DNA from: Streptomyces sp. GQFP
GTDB taxonomy: Bacteria > Actinomycetota > Actinomycetes > Streptomycetales > Streptomycetaceae
Direction: 5' to 3'
Assembly: GCF_021545335.1 (NCBI RefSeq)
Contig: NZ_CP089312.1
Coordinates: 5,704,001 to 5,768,000 of the forward strand
Length of the DNA: 64,000 nucleotides
How positions within the stretch are numbered: position 1 is the stretch's first letter; every line of letters begins with the position of its first letter. Both the position numbers and the translations under genes were made by a program. Positions 50,219 through 58,893 of the stretch are shown here, one piece after another. The notes below the pieces were generated by a model. That model was given only the letters and a program-made list of their open reading frames with translations, was not told the origin of the DNA and searched no databases.

Positions 50219-53050
50219 ATGACGGATCTTCGGCCGCTGGAGGCGGAACTGCGCGGGGCCGTCCGGGGCGAGGTCGGTTTCGACACCACGTCCCGGGCGC
50301 TGGTCACCATGGACGCGTCGAACTACCGGCGCGTCCCGCTGGGCGTGGTCGCCCCGCGTGACGCGGACGACGTGGCGGCGGCGCTGGCCGTCTGCCGGGC
50401 GCACGGCGTGCCGGTCGTGGCGCGCGGCGGGGGCACGTCGATCGCGGGCCAGGCGACAGGAACAGGGGTGGTGCTGGACTTCACCCGGCACATGAACCAA
50501 CTCCTCTCCCTCAACCACGAGGAACACACGGCGGTGGTTCAGCCGGGCCTGGTCCTCGACCGCCTCCAGGAGGCCGCCGCCCCACACGGGCTGCGTTTCG
50601 GCCCCGACCCGTCGACCCACGGCCGCTGCACGCTCGGCGGCATGATCGGCAACAACTCCTGCGGCGCGCACTCGGTCGCCTGGGGCACGACCGCGGACAG
50701 CGTGCGCGAGCTGACGGTGATCCGCGCGCGGGGCGACCGGCTCCGCCTGGGCCGGGACTGGGCGGGTGCCCCGGAGGGCCTGCGGCAGCTGGCGGAGGGC
50801 GAGTTGGCCCGCTTGCGCACGGGCTTCCCGGACCTCCCGCGCCGCATCTCCGGGTACGCGCTGGACGCGCTGCTCCCCGAGAAGGGCGCGGACGTCGCCC
50901 GCTCGTTCTGCGGCTCGGAGGGCACCCTGGGCATCGTCACGGAAGCGGTCGTACGCCTGGTGGAGGCCCCGCGCGCGCGTGCGCTGGCCGTGCTGGCGTA
51001 CGCCGACGAGAGCGCGGCGGCGGAAGCGGCGGCGGGCCTGCTGCCGTACGGCCCCCTGACGGTCGAGGGCATGGCCGCCGACCTGGTCCGCACCGCCACG
51101 GACCTCCCCCGGGGCGGCGCCTGGCTGTTCGTGGAGACGGGCGGCGCGGATCCGGCGGAGGCACGCGCGCGTGCGGAGGCGATCGTGCGCGCGGCGGACG
51201 TCACGGACGCCCTGGTGATGTCCGACCCGGCGGGCCAACGCGCCCTGTGGCGCATCCGCGAGGACGCGAGCGGCACGGCGACACGCATGCCGGACGGCAC
51301 GGAGGCCTGGCCCGGCTGGGAGGACTGCGCGGTACCACCACCCCGACTGGGCGCGTATCTACGGGACTTCAGGAGCCTCCTCCGGGCCCACAACCTCCGA
51401 GGCACGCCGTACGGCCACTTCGGCGACGGCTGCATCCACGTACGCATCGACTTCGACCTGCTGACGCCCGGCGGGGTGGCGCGCTTCCGCCACTTCTCGG
51501 AGGAGCTGGCGGACCTGGTGGTGGCACACGGAGGCTCCCTCTCGGGCGAACACGGCGACGGCCAGGCCCGCGCGGAACTCCTCCCGAAGATGTACGCCCC
51601 CGAGGTGATCGCCCTCTTCGAGCGCACGAAGGCCCTCTGGGACCCGGACGACCTCCTGAACCCCGGCATGCTGGTCCGCCCGGCCCGCCTGGACGAGAAC
51701 CTCCGCTTCGCGGTCCTCCCCCGGAAGCCGGTGGACGTGGCCTTCGGCTATCCGGCGGACGGCGGGAACTTCGCTGCGGCGGTGAGCAGATGCGTAGGGG
51801 TAGCCAAGTGCCGTACACCGGCAGGGAGTTCAGGTAGCGCAGGCGGCTCGGACGTGATGTGCCCGTCCTTCCGGGTGACGGGCGAGGAGGCGCACTCCAC
51901 GCGCGGGCGGGCGCGGCTGCTGCACGAGATGCTCGCGGGCGAGGTGATCACGGACGGCTGGCGGTCGGAGGAGGTCCGCGACGCACTGGACCTGTGCCTC
52001 TCCTGCAAGGGCTGCCGCTCGGACTGCCCGGTCGAGGTCGACATGGCCACGTACAAGGCGGAGTTCCTCCACCACCACTGGTCCGGCCGACTGCGCCCGG
52101 CGGCGCACTACACGATGGGCTGGCTGCCGGTCTGGCTGGGGGCGGTCGCGCGTACGCGCACGGCGCGGCTGGTCAACTCCCTTGCTGGGGTGGGGTTGTT
52201 GGCGGCACTGGCGAAGCGGCTGGGGGGAATCGCGCCCGAGCGGGAGATTCCGGAGGTGGCGGGGGAGCCGTTCAGCAGGTGGTGGCGGAGGGAGGGGGCT
52301 GCGCGGTACGGCGAGCGGGGCCCGGGAGGCGTCGTCCTCTGGCCCGACACGTTCACGGAGCACTTGACGCCGTCGGTGGGGCGTGCGGCGGTACGGGTAC
52401 TGGAGTCGGCGGGCCTGGGGGTGAACCTGCCGCCGACTGGAGGGCCCCGGGTCTGCTGCGGCCTGACGTACGTCTCGACGGGCCAACTGGACCGGGCCCG
52501 CAAGGTATTGCGCCGCACGCTGGATGTGATGGAACCGGTCCTGGACACGGGCACCTCAGTGGTCGTGTTGGAACCGAGCTGCGCGGCGGCCCTCCGCACG
52601 GACCTGCCGGAACTGCTGCCGGACGACCCCCGAGCACGACGCCTCGCGGACACGGTCCGCACTTTCGCGGAGACTTTGGAACACCACGCCCCCGACTGGA
52701 CCCCGCCGCGCGTGAACCGCCCGGCAACGGGCCAGACCCACTGCCATCAGCACGCGGTCCTGGGCGACGAGCCGGACCGCCGCCTGCGCGAGGCCGCGGG
52801 CCTGACAGGCGAACTGTCGGGCGGCTGCTGCGGGTTGGCGGGTAACTTCGGTTTCGAGAAAGGCCACTTCGAGGTGTCGGTGGCCTGCGCGGAGGAACAA
52901 CTGCTGCCGGCGGTGCGGGAGGCGACCTCTGACACGGTGATCCTGGCGGACGGCTTCTCGTGCCGGACGCAGCTTCAGCAGTTGGCGGGAGTACGGGGAC
53001 GGCATCTGGCGGAGGTGCTGGCCGAGGGACTGGAGGGGGACGAAGCATGA
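50219..53050 (+). CDS. FAD-binding and Fe-S-binding dehydrogenase (D-lactate/glycolate type)
   Basis: 943 residues, a fusion of a GlcD-like flavoprotein and a GlcF-like iron-sulfur part. FAD site: VARGGGTSIAGQATG and PDPSTHGRCTLGGMIGNNSCG. Flavin C-terminal motif GEHGDGQARAELL. The [4Fe-4S] cluster is CLSCKGCRSDCP. The CCG pairs (VCCGLTYVSTG and GGCCGLAGNFGFEKGHFE) mark the heterodisulfide-reductase-like half. It oxidises a 2-hydroxyacid and passes electrons to the membrane. ATG 50219 is the closest start before the domain; no strong ribosome site. Coupled by ATGA to the phosphoesterase. Confidence 0.9.
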   Translation: MTDLRPLEAELRGAVRGEVGFDTTSRALVTMDASNYRRVPLGVVAPRDADDVAAALAVCRAHGVPVVARGGGTSIAGQATGTGVVLDFTRHMNQLLSLNHEEHTAVVQPGLVLDRLQEAAAPHGLRFGPDPSTHGRCTLGGMIGNNSCGAHSVAWGTTADSVRELTVIRARGDRLRLGRDWAGAPEGLRQLAEGELARLRTGFPDLPRRISGYALDALLPEKGADVARSFCGSEGTLGIVTEAVVRLVEAPRARALAVLAYADESAAAEAAAGLLPYGPLTVEGMAADLVRTATDLPRGGAWLFVETGGADPAEARARAEAIVRAADVTDALVMSDPAGQRALWRIREDASGTATRMPDGTEAWPGWEDCAVPPPRLGAYLRDFRSLLRAHNLRGTPYGHFGDGCIHVRIDFDLLTPGGVARFRHFSEELADLVVAHGGSLSGEHGDGQARAELLPKMYAPEVIALFERTKALWDPDDLLNPGMLVRPARLDENLRFAVLPRKPVDVAFGYPADGGNFAAAVSRCVGVAKCRTPAGSSGSAGGSDVMCPSFRVTGEEAHSTRGRARLLHEMLAGEVITDGWRSEEVRDALDLCLSCKGCRSDCPVEVDMATYKAEFLHHHWSGRLRPAAHYTMGWLPVWLGAVARTRTARLVNSLAGVGLLAALAKRLGGIAPEREIPEVAGEPFSRWWRREGAARYGERGPGGVVLWPDTFTEHLTPSVGRAAVRVLESAGLGVNLPPTGGPRVCCGLTYVSTGQLDRARKVLRRTLDVMEPVLDTGTSVVVLEPSCAAALRTDLPELLPDDPRARRLADTVRTFAETLEHHAPDWTPPRVNRPATGQTHCHQHAVLGDEPDRRLREAAGLTGELSGGCCGLAGNFGFEKGHFEVSVACAEEQLLPAVREATSDTVILADGFSCRTQLQQLAGVRGRHLAEVLAEGLEGDEA

Positions 53051-53841
53051 GCAGCACCGAACTGAAGCGGGTGGCTGTCCTCTCCGACATCCACGGGGTG
53101 CTCCCAGCCCTGGAAGCGGTGCTCGCCGAGCCGGAGGTGACCGCCGCGGAGCGCATCGTGCTCACGGGGGACATCACAGCGGGGCCTCAACCCGCCGAGG
53201 TTCTCGCCCTTCTCCAAGGGCAGGGCGACCGGGTGTTGTGGATCGCCGGGAACGCGGACCGGGAGCTGGTCGAGTACCGACGAGGGAAGCGGATGTCGAT
53301 CCCGGACCCGATCGCCCCGTTCGCCGCCGACCGGCTCACGGACGAACAGGTCGAGTTCCTCGCAGCCCTGCCCACGTCCCTCACGCTCCCCGTCCGAGGA
53401 CTCGGCGACGTCCTCTTCTGCCATGCCACTCCCCGCGACGACGAGGAGGTCGTCCTGGTCGACTCCCGCCTCGACCGCTGGACGGAGGTCTTCGCAGACG
53501 TTCCCGAGACGGTCCGCACGGTGGTCTGCGGCCACACCCACATGCCGTACATCCGCCTGGCTCACGGCCGCCTCGTCGTGAACCCCGGCAGCATCGGTAT
53601 GCCGTACGGCCGCCCGGGCGCCCACTGGTGCCTGCTCGGCCCCGGCACCGACCTGCGCGTGACGCGGTACGACATCCCGGCCGCGATCACCCGCCTCGTC
53701 GCGGAGTGCGCGTACCCGGAGATCGCCGACTGGGCCGACCACTTCCTACACGCCCGGGCGACGGACGCGGAGGCGCTGGAGGCGTTCGGGCGGCGTGACG
53801 GGAGAGAAACGGCGCTGCGCGTCGAAGCGGCTGAAGCCTGA
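53047..53841 (+). CDS. Calcineurin-like metallophosphoesterase
   Basis: 264 residues. Motifs: VLSDIHGVLPALEAVL, VLTGDITAGPQP, WIAGNADRE, FCHATPRDD, VCGHTHMPY, VNPGSIGMP. YfcE/MJ0936-like class acting on phosphodiester or phosphomonoester bonds. Start overlaps the dehydrogenase stop. A strong hairpin follows. Confidence 0.9.
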   Translation: MSSTELKRVAVLSDIHGVLPALEAVLAEPEVTAAERIVLTGDITAGPQPAEVLALLQGQGDRVLWIAGNADRELVEYRRGKRMSIPDPIAPFAADRLTDEQVEFLAALPTSLTLPVRGLGDVLFCHATPRDDEEVVLVDSRLDRWTEVFADVPETVRTVVCGHTHMPYIRLAHGRLVVNPGSIGMPYGRPGAHWCLLGPGTDLRVTRYDIPAAITRLVAECAYPEIADWADHFLHARATDAEALEAFGRRDGRETALRVEAAEA

Positions 53842-53855
53842 GCGGGAGGTGAGGT

Positions 53856-53913
53856 GAGGTGAGGTGAAGGGAGGGGCCCGGACACTCGCGGCTCCCTCCC
53901 TTCACCTCACCTC
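53856..53913. terminator. Bidirectional hairpin after phosphoesterase gene
   Basis: A 20-bp perfect stem (53856-53875 with 53894-53913) and 18-nt loop between convergent genes. The left arm includes GGTGA repeats beginning soon after the stop codon. Confidence 0.8.
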
Positions 53914-53922
53914 TCGCCCGGT

Positions 53923-54219
53923 TCAGTTCAGCCGGTTCAAACGCTGCCCCCGGCTCTCGGCCACCCGAAGCGCGTCGCGCAGAGCCTCCGTCAACCGCTC
54001 GGCGAGGAAGCGGAGTTCGCCGCGTGGGGTGCCCGGGAGCAGCTCGCGGGCGTGGGCGAGGAGTTCGGCGCCCATACCGAGCTGGACGGACTCCGTCGCG
54101 TCGGCCAGACGGGACACGGGCCCGCCGTGCTCGTCGGTGATCAGGTAGCAGGGCTTGCCCTCCTGCCCGGTCCAGGGCAACAGGCGGGGCCCGTACGGCG
54201 ACTCGGGTTCCACCTCCAT
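53923..54219 (-). CDS. Conserved small protein, unknown
   Basis: 98 residues. Acidic start (MEVEPESPYGPRLLPWTG), then GKPCYLITDEHGGPVSRLAD and a long amphipathic helix (ELLAHARELLPGTPRGELRF and on to RLTEALRDALRVAESRG). No known domain. ATG overlaps the preceding gene's stop (ATGA), so the pair is co-translated. Confidence 0.7.
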   Translation of the reverse strand: MEVEPESPYGPRLLPWTGQEGKPCYLITDEHGGPVSRLADATESVQLGMGAELLAHARELLPGTPRGELRFLAERLTEALRDALRVAESRGQRLNRLN

Positions 54220-54536
54220 CAGGCGACCTCCATCCCGTGGATCCAGTACGGGCCGGGCATGTCCAGCCCGAGGGTGGCCATCGCCGACTCCCGTCGCCGC
54301 AGCCGTTGTTCATGAGCGGTGAGGTACGGACGTACGGACCTGGTGGCGGTGCCGTCGAGCGGGGCGTTGGCGTCCGGGCCGTAGGGGCTGCGGTGGGTGG
54401 GGAGGGTGGCTCGGGCTGGGGGTGGAGTGGTGGGGGTGAGGAGGGTGGGCGGGGGTGTGGGGCGGTGCGTGCCGCGTGGGGTGAGCAGGAGGCCCACCCA
54501 AGTGATGAGGCGGTCGATAAGGTCGGTCACTGTCAT
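54219..54536 (-). CDS. Small Pro/Thr-rich protein, unknown
   Basis: 105 residues from ATG 54536 (AGGAG 5 nt upstream), preferred over 54566 and 54620. It starts with a hydrophobic helix (MTVTDLIDRLITWVGLLLTP), followed by a Pro/Thr stretch and an Arg-rich conserved-looking end (PYLTAHEQRLRRRESAMATLGLDMPG). Divergent from the mini-GntR gene. Unrecognised family. Confidence 0.65.
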   Translation of the reverse strand: MTVTDLIDRLITWVGLLLTPRGTHRPTPPPTLLTPTTPPPARATLPTHRSPYGPDANAPLDGTATRSVRPYLTAHEQRLRRRESAMATLGLDMPGPYWIHGMEVA

Positions 54537-54623
54537 CAGCTCCTGTCGGGAAATGCTGGTGGCCATGCCCCGGGGCGGCCGGAATCCGTTGCCGGGGTCT
54601 TTCGCGCTCACTTTACCCATGGA

Positions 54624-54662
54624 GTACTAGGCGTACTAGGTGTATCACGGCTCGCACTAGTG
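54624..54662. promoter_or_regulatory. Repeated ACTAG motifs before mini-GntR gene
   Basis: GTACTAGG at 54624 (last base g/g) and 54633, plus the palindrome CACTAGTG at 54655. They sit in the divergent promoter between the small Pro-rich gene and the mini-GntR, as expected for autoregulation. Confidence 0.45.
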
Positions 54663-54690
54663 TCCTCAGCATGCGCATGGTGGTGTAGTG

Positions 54691-54951
54691 ATGCAGTTCG
54701 CTCCCGATATCCCCCGCTGGCGCCAGGTCGCCGAAGTCCTTCGTAAGCGCATCGAGGACGGGACCTATCCGCCGCGAAGCCGTGTTCCGTCCGTCATTCA
54801 GATCACCGCAGAGTTCGGCATCGCGGGCGCAACGGCACAGAAAGTGCTCCAAGGGCTGCGCCGGGAGGGGCTGACCTATACCGAACCCGGCCTGGGCTCG
54901 TTCGTCGCCCATCAGCCCGCCGCGCCCTCGGAGCAGCCGTCCGCCCACTGA
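54691..54951 (+). CDS. Minimal GntR-type winged-helix protein
   Basis: 86 residues, only a DNA-binding domain: WRQVAEVLRKRIEDGTYPPR, SRVPSVIQITAEFGIAGATA, QKVLQGLRREGLTYTEPGLG. No effector domain. ATG 54691 or GTG 54688; weak ribosome site. Such stand-alone GntR heads occur in actinobacterial plasmids and mobile elements, but here no other plasmid function is present. Divergent from the two small unknown genes and probably their regulator. Confidence 0.85.
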   Translation: MQFAPDIPRWRQVAEVLRKRIEDGTYPPRSRVPSVIQITAEFGIAGATAQKVLQGLRREGLTYTEPGLGSFVAHQPAAPSEQPSAH

Positions 54952-55106
54952 TCGGCAACCCTGGGTCGACGGGCTCAGAGGCGCCCGAGCGCAGCCCGGG
55001 GCGCGTCGGTTGCACGCAGGTTCGTATGCTCTTCCTGGTCCATTACTCTGGACGGTAAAGTGCATCGCGTTGTACGGAGATCGCGCGTTAATCCTGGGAA
55101 GGCCCT

Positions 55107-56174
55107 GTGAAGATGCCCAGTGCTGAGCGTCTGCCCTCGTGGGCCGCCGTGGTCGGGCCGGTTGTGTCCGGCTCGGCTCTGCCTTCCGCTAATCTGCCTG
55201 CTCTCGTCGAGCCGGCCCCCGGGGGCTCTCGGGGGCGGCATCGAGGGGCGCGCAAGGGGTGGGGGACCCTCGGGGCCGTCGGGCTCGTGTTGTCCGGGGG
55301 GATATCCGTGCAGTTCGGTGGGGCGCTCGCCGTGACCCTGCTGCCCCGGGCAGGGGCCTTTGGCATCGTGACGCTACGGCTGGTCGCCGCCGCCCTGATC
55401 ATGATGCTGGTCTGCCGGCCCAAGGTACGCGGGTACTCGCGCGGCGACTGGGGAGTGGTCCTGCTCTTCGGGCTCACCATGGCCGCCATGAACGGGCTGT
55501 TCTACCAGGCCATCGGCCGGATTCCGCTCGGGCCCGCCGTCACCCTGGAGGTGCTCGGGCCGCTGGTGCTGTCCGTCGTCGCCTCCCGGCGTGCGCTCAA
55601 TCTCGCCTGGGCCGGGCTTGCCCTCGCCGGTGTGTTCCTGCTCGGCGGAGGCGGCTTCGACACCCTCGATCCCGTAGGGGTCGCCTTCGCCCTCGGCGCC
55701 GGTGCCATGTGGGCGGCGTACATCATCCTCAGTTCCCGTACGGGACGACGGTTCCCGCAGGCCGACGGGCTCGCGCTCGCCATGGTCGTCGCCGCGGTGG
55801 CGTTTCTGCCCCTGGGCATCGTCGAGTCGGGCGGGAAGCTGCTCGACCCGACCACCGTGGCGCTGGGTGCGGGCGTGGGCGTGCTGTCGTCCGTGTTGCC
55901 GTACACCCTCGAACTCCTCGCCCTGCGGCGCCTGCCTTCCTCCACCTTCGCGGTCCTGATGAGCCTGGAGCCCGCCGTGGCCGCGCTCGCCGGTTTCCTG
56001 ATCCTGCACCAGACCCTCTCCGCCCCCGAGTCCCTCGCCATCTCCCTCGTCATCGTGGCGAGCATGGGGGCCGTACGGACGCAGGTGGGGCGGAAGAACG
56101 CCCCGGTCGGGGTTGTTGACGGGGACGCTCTGCCGCCGCAAGTTCCCAAGCAGCCGCTGGAGTTGGAGGCTTAG
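55107..56174 (+). CDS. EamA-family (RhtA-like) exporter
   Basis: 355 residues from GTG 55107 (GGGAAGG upstream; ATG 55113 also possible). A ~50-residue cytosolic leader precedes ten membrane helices in two EamA halves (GGISVQFGGALAVTLLPRAG ... FALGAGAMWAAYIILSSRTG ... VLMSLEPAVAALAGFLIL). Probable export of amino acids or related metabolites. The short inverted repeat TTAC-N8-GTAA at 55044-55059 precedes it. Confidence 0.85.
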   Translation: MKMPSAERLPSWAAVVGPVVSGSALPSANLPALVEPAPGGSRGRHRGARKGWGTLGAVGLVLSGGISVQFGGALAVTLLPRAGAFGIVTLRLVAAALIMMLVCRPKVRGYSRGDWGVVLLFGLTMAAMNGLFYQAIGRIPLGPAVTLEVLGPLVLSVVASRRALNLAWAGLALAGVFLLGGGGFDTLDPVGVAFALGAGAMWAAYIILSSRTGRRFPQADGLALAMVVAAVAFLPLGIVESGGKLLDPTTVALGAGVGVLSSVLPYTLELLALRRLPSSTFAVLMSLEPAVAALAGFLILHQTLSAPESLAISLVIVASMGAVRTQVGRKNAPVGVVDGDALPPQVPKQPLELEA

Positions 56175-56203
56175 GCCTACGCCTGAGGGGGCGTCGCGCC
56201 GTC

Positions 56204-56662
56204 CTACGCCTCGATGTCCAGTGCCGTTCCGTACAGCCGGTGAGTCTGCAAGCGGATCACCAGTCTGCGCTCAGCCACCTGCTCCTCCAGAAACGCCTGC
56301 TCGTCCTCCGGCTTGGCCGCCGCCGGGATCATCGCCAGCAGTTCCCGCCCGATCGCGTCGCCCGGGACCGTCGTGACCTCGGACGCCTCCGCCTCGCCCT
56401 CCGCGACAGCGAACGACCACACATCGCCGCCCGGCACATGCAGCGCCGCACGCGGGTCGCGTCGCAGGTGTTTGACCTTGACGCGGTCCGCCGTGGTGGA
56501 GAAGCGGACGGTTCGGGTGTCGGGGTCCCAGCTGTAGACCATGGTCGTCAGGTGGGGATGACCACTGCGTTTGTTGGTGGCCAGGGTGCCGAACTGCTGC
56601 TTGGTGAGGAGGTCGGAGAGTGCCTCGTCGGACAGGGTGCGGGGTGCGGGGCGTTGGGTCAT
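56204..56662 (-). CDS. PPOX-class (F420-dependent) oxidoreductase
   Basis: 152 residues from ATG 56662. Split-barrel fold: QFGTLATNKRSGHPHLTTMV, FSTTADRVKVKHLRRDPRAA, GGDVWSFAVAEGEAE. Typical of PPOX-type F420 or flavin reductases. Divergent from a TetR regulator with overlapping palindromes between them, so likely its target. ATG 56695 is an alternative start. Confidence 0.85.
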   Translation of the reverse strand: MTQRPAPRTLSDEALSDLLTKQQFGTLATNKRSGHPHLTTMVYSWDPDTRTVRFSTTADRVKVKHLRRDPRAALHVPGGDVWSFAVAEGEAEASEVTTVPGDAIGRELLAMIPAAAKPEDEQAFLEEQVAERRLVIRLQTHRLYGTALDIEA

Positions 56663-56773
56663 GAAGGGGGTAACTGACCATGATGTGCCTCGCATTCCAC
56701 GGCGCCTCGCCCGCCGTAGCGTGGTCGTCGTCCCCTCGACCACTGCCTGGGCGCTGGGAGCCTGAAGCAAAGT

Positions 56774-56809
56774 GCCACAGTGTGGCGTTTGCTCTATTGG
56801 AGTAAACGC
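56774..56809. promoter_or_regulatory. Two overlapping TetR-type palindromes
   Basis: GCCAC-AGT-GTGGC (56774-56786) overlaps a 10-bp-arm repeat, GCGTTTGCTC with GAGTAAACGC (56785-56809; 9 of 10 match). Both lie between the PPOX and TetR starts. Confidence 0.5.
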
Positions 56810-56842
56810 TCGATCTCGGCACACTTGGTGAGGTGGCTGTCG

Positions 56843-57493
56843 ATGACCACCTCGACCGCTCCTGACGCCCCCGAAGAGCCCGTCACCCTGCGGGAACGCA
56901 AGAAGCTGCGCACGCGCCAGGCGCTGGCCGACACAGCCGTCACGCTCTTCGGCGAACGTGGATTCGACAGCACTCCGTTGGACGCGCTGCTCGATCAGGT
57001 GGAGGTGTCCCGGCGGACCTTCTTCCGCAACTTCCGCTCCAAGGAGGACGTTGCGTTCACGGCTGCCAAGCAGCTCTGGGCCGTCTACCTGGAGGTCCTG
57101 GACGACGGCGGTACAGAGAAGTCCGGGCCGCTGGTCGACATCCTGCTCCGCGCCATGCTGACCACACTGGAGCGCATGGACGAGGACTGGTACCGCCGCT
57201 TCCCGCTCACACTCCGGCTGGTCGCCGACTCACCGGCACTCGACGGGTACGCGCTGCGCCACTGCGCCGAGGTCCAGTCCGAGATCGCCCGCCGGTTCGA
57301 CGGCCAGAACCACCTCGAACTACGGCTCGTCATCGAGTTCTTCGTGGCCACCTGGCGCTGCACCCTGGACGAATGGCTCCCCGACTGCACCCCGGGCGAA
57401 CTCCCCGAACTCCTGCGCCTGTCCTGCTCGTCCATGAACTCGGCCCTCGCCCTGGAGGCGTGGGCCGGTTGTCAGTGCCGTCCTCTAGGTTGA
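56843..57493 (+). CDS. TetR-family transcriptional regulator
   Basis: 216 residues from ATG 56843 (GAGGTGG upstream). Helix-turn-helix: RQALADTAVTLFGERGFDST, PLDALLDQVEVSRRTFFRNF, RSKEDV. C-terminal ligand domain (MftR-like type). It likely controls itself and the divergent PPOX gene. Confidence 0.88.
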   Translation: MTTSTAPDAPEEPVTLRERKKLRTRQALADTAVTLFGERGFDSTPLDALLDQVEVSRRTFFRNFRSKEDVAFTAAKQLWAVYLEVLDDGGTEKSGPLVDILLRAMLTTLERMDEDWYRRFPLTLRLVADSPALDGYALRHCAEVQSEIARRFDGQNHLELRLVIEFFVATWRCTLDEWLPDCTPGELPELLRLSCSSMNSALALEAWAGCQCRPLG

Positions 57494-57534
57494 CGCCGTC
57501 CTCACAAGGAGGGCATGGAGGAGAGGGGCGCGCG

Positions 57535-58011
57535 ATGGGTGCGAGCGGCTGGGACTACGTCACTTCGTTCGACGGCAGTGTCGAACGGGCGCTGGAGAAC
57601 CTGCACGCGCAGGTGTTCCAGGAGGAGTACGGCAACGACGACACGTACGAGACGCTCGAAGACCTGTACGCGGACGAGGAGTTCATGGAGGAGGAGGGCA
57701 CCCACTCGATCCTCGACATCGAGCGCGTCGTCCACACGGCCAAGCCCCCTTCCAAACGCAGAGCCAAGGACTACGGGACCCTGCGTCCCCTGGCACCCGA
57801 CCGCACGGTCCACCACTTCGGCACCGACCGCCCGACCCCCGAGCAGTTCCAGGCGCGGCTCGCGGAGGCGTACGAGGCGATGGGCGGCCATACGCGCTCC
57901 GAGGAGACCCTGATCGACGAGTGCCGTATGCGATGGACGGGCCTGTACGTCGTCCTGTACACCGGCGACGAGCCGACCCACCTGGGTATCTTCGGCTACT
58001 CGGGCGACTGA
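57535..58011 (+). CDS. Conserved hypothetical acidic protein
   Basis: 158 residues from ATG 57535 (GGAGAGGGG upstream). Two parts: an acidic N-terminus (ENLHAQVFQEEYGNDDTYET, LEDLYADEEFMEEEGTHSIL) and a C-terminal part (QFQARLAEAYEAMGGHTRSE, then VVLYTGDEPTHLGIFGYSGD). No domain I recognise. A Streptomyces-type lineage protein by its look. Confidence 0.75.
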   Translation: MGASGWDYVTSFDGSVERALENLHAQVFQEEYGNDDTYETLEDLYADEEFMEEEGTHSILDIERVVHTAKPPSKRRAKDYGTLRPLAPDRTVHHFGTDRPTPEQFQARLAEAYEAMGGHTRSEETLIDECRMRWTGLYVVLYTGDEPTHLGIFGYSGD

Positions 58012-58028
58012 ACGGGTGGCCCGGGACC

Positions 58029-58856
58029 TCAGCCGGTGGCGGCCGGCTTCTCCCACACCGACACGTGCTTCGTGCTCTCGCTCGTGAACGGCTCCCGCGT
58101 CCACCCCTCCCACCGCTCGCGCAGCCGCATCCCGGCCAGTTGGGCCATCAGGTCCAGCTCGGACGGCCAGACGTACCGGAAGGGGATGGACCGATAGGAT
58201 CCCCGGCCGTCCACCACCTCCACGTAGTTCGAGCTGGTGTTCTGCGTGGCGACGTCGTACACGTCGAAGGCCCAGCGCGTCGGGCTCGTGTGGTACGGCA
58301 CGACGTTCTGCCCGGGCGGCAGATTCCGCAGCTTGGGCACGTTGACCTCGACGACGAAGGTCCCGCCGGGCGCCAACTGCGCCGCGACATTGCGGAAACA
58401 CGCCACCTGCGCCTCCTGCGAGGTCAGGTTCATGATCGTGTTGTAGACGAGGTACGCGACGGAGAACTCCCCGTCGGTCGTCCCGGCCCGCGTCGCCGAG
58501 AAGTCCCCGTACGTCACCCCGATCGCGTCCCCGCCCGGCTTGGCCCGCATCCGCGCCACCATCGCCCGGGACATGTCGATCCCGTGCACCTCGACTCCGC
58601 GCCGCGCCAAGGGCACGGCGATGCGTCCCGTCCCGATCGCGAGTTCGAGGGCCCGCCCTTCACCGGCAGGCCCGGTCGACTCGGCCAGTCCGGCCAGGAA
58701 ATCGGCCGTCGGCTCGACGGTGGCGGGGGCGAACATGGCATCGGCGGGGTCGTCGTACTTCGCGGCCACCGATTCGCCGAAGTAGCCGTCTTCGTGGTCG
58801 TCTTCGTGGTCGTCTTCGGCTCGGGCTTGGGTGGTTCCGGCGTCTGAGGAAGTCAC
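58029..58856 (-). CDS. SAM-dependent methyltransferase
   Basis: 275 residues. Motif I ALELAIGTGRIAVPLARRG, acidic motif II VHGIDMSRAMVARM, and motif post I VTYGDFSAT. Class I fold. An acidic EDDHEDDHEDG leader is encoded by short repeats. GTG is probably leaderless (TACGGT box 6 nt upstream). Small-molecule substrate unknown. Confidence 0.88.
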   Translation of the reverse strand: MTSSDAGTTQARAEDDHEDDHEDGYFGESVAAKYDDPADAMFAPATVEPTADFLAGLAESTGPAGEGRALELAIGTGRIAVPLARRGVEVHGIDMSRAMVARMRAKPGGDAIGVTYGDFSATRAGTTDGEFSVAYLVYNTIMNLTSQEAQVACFRNVAAQLAPGGTFVVEVNVPKLRNLPPGQNVVPYHTSPTRWAFDVYDVATQNTSSNYVEVVDGRGSYRSIPFRYVWPSELDLMAQLAGMRLRERWEGWTREPFTSESTKHVSVWEKPAATG

Positions 58857-58862
58857 CGGCGG

Positions 58863-58868
58863 ACCGTA
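58863..58868 (-). promoter_or_regulatory. -10 box of leaderless methyltransferase promoter
   Basis: TACGGT on the minus strand, 6 nt before GTG 58856. Confidence 0.45.
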
Positions 58869-58893
58869 CTGCGGGGGTCAGCGGCGCCGCACC

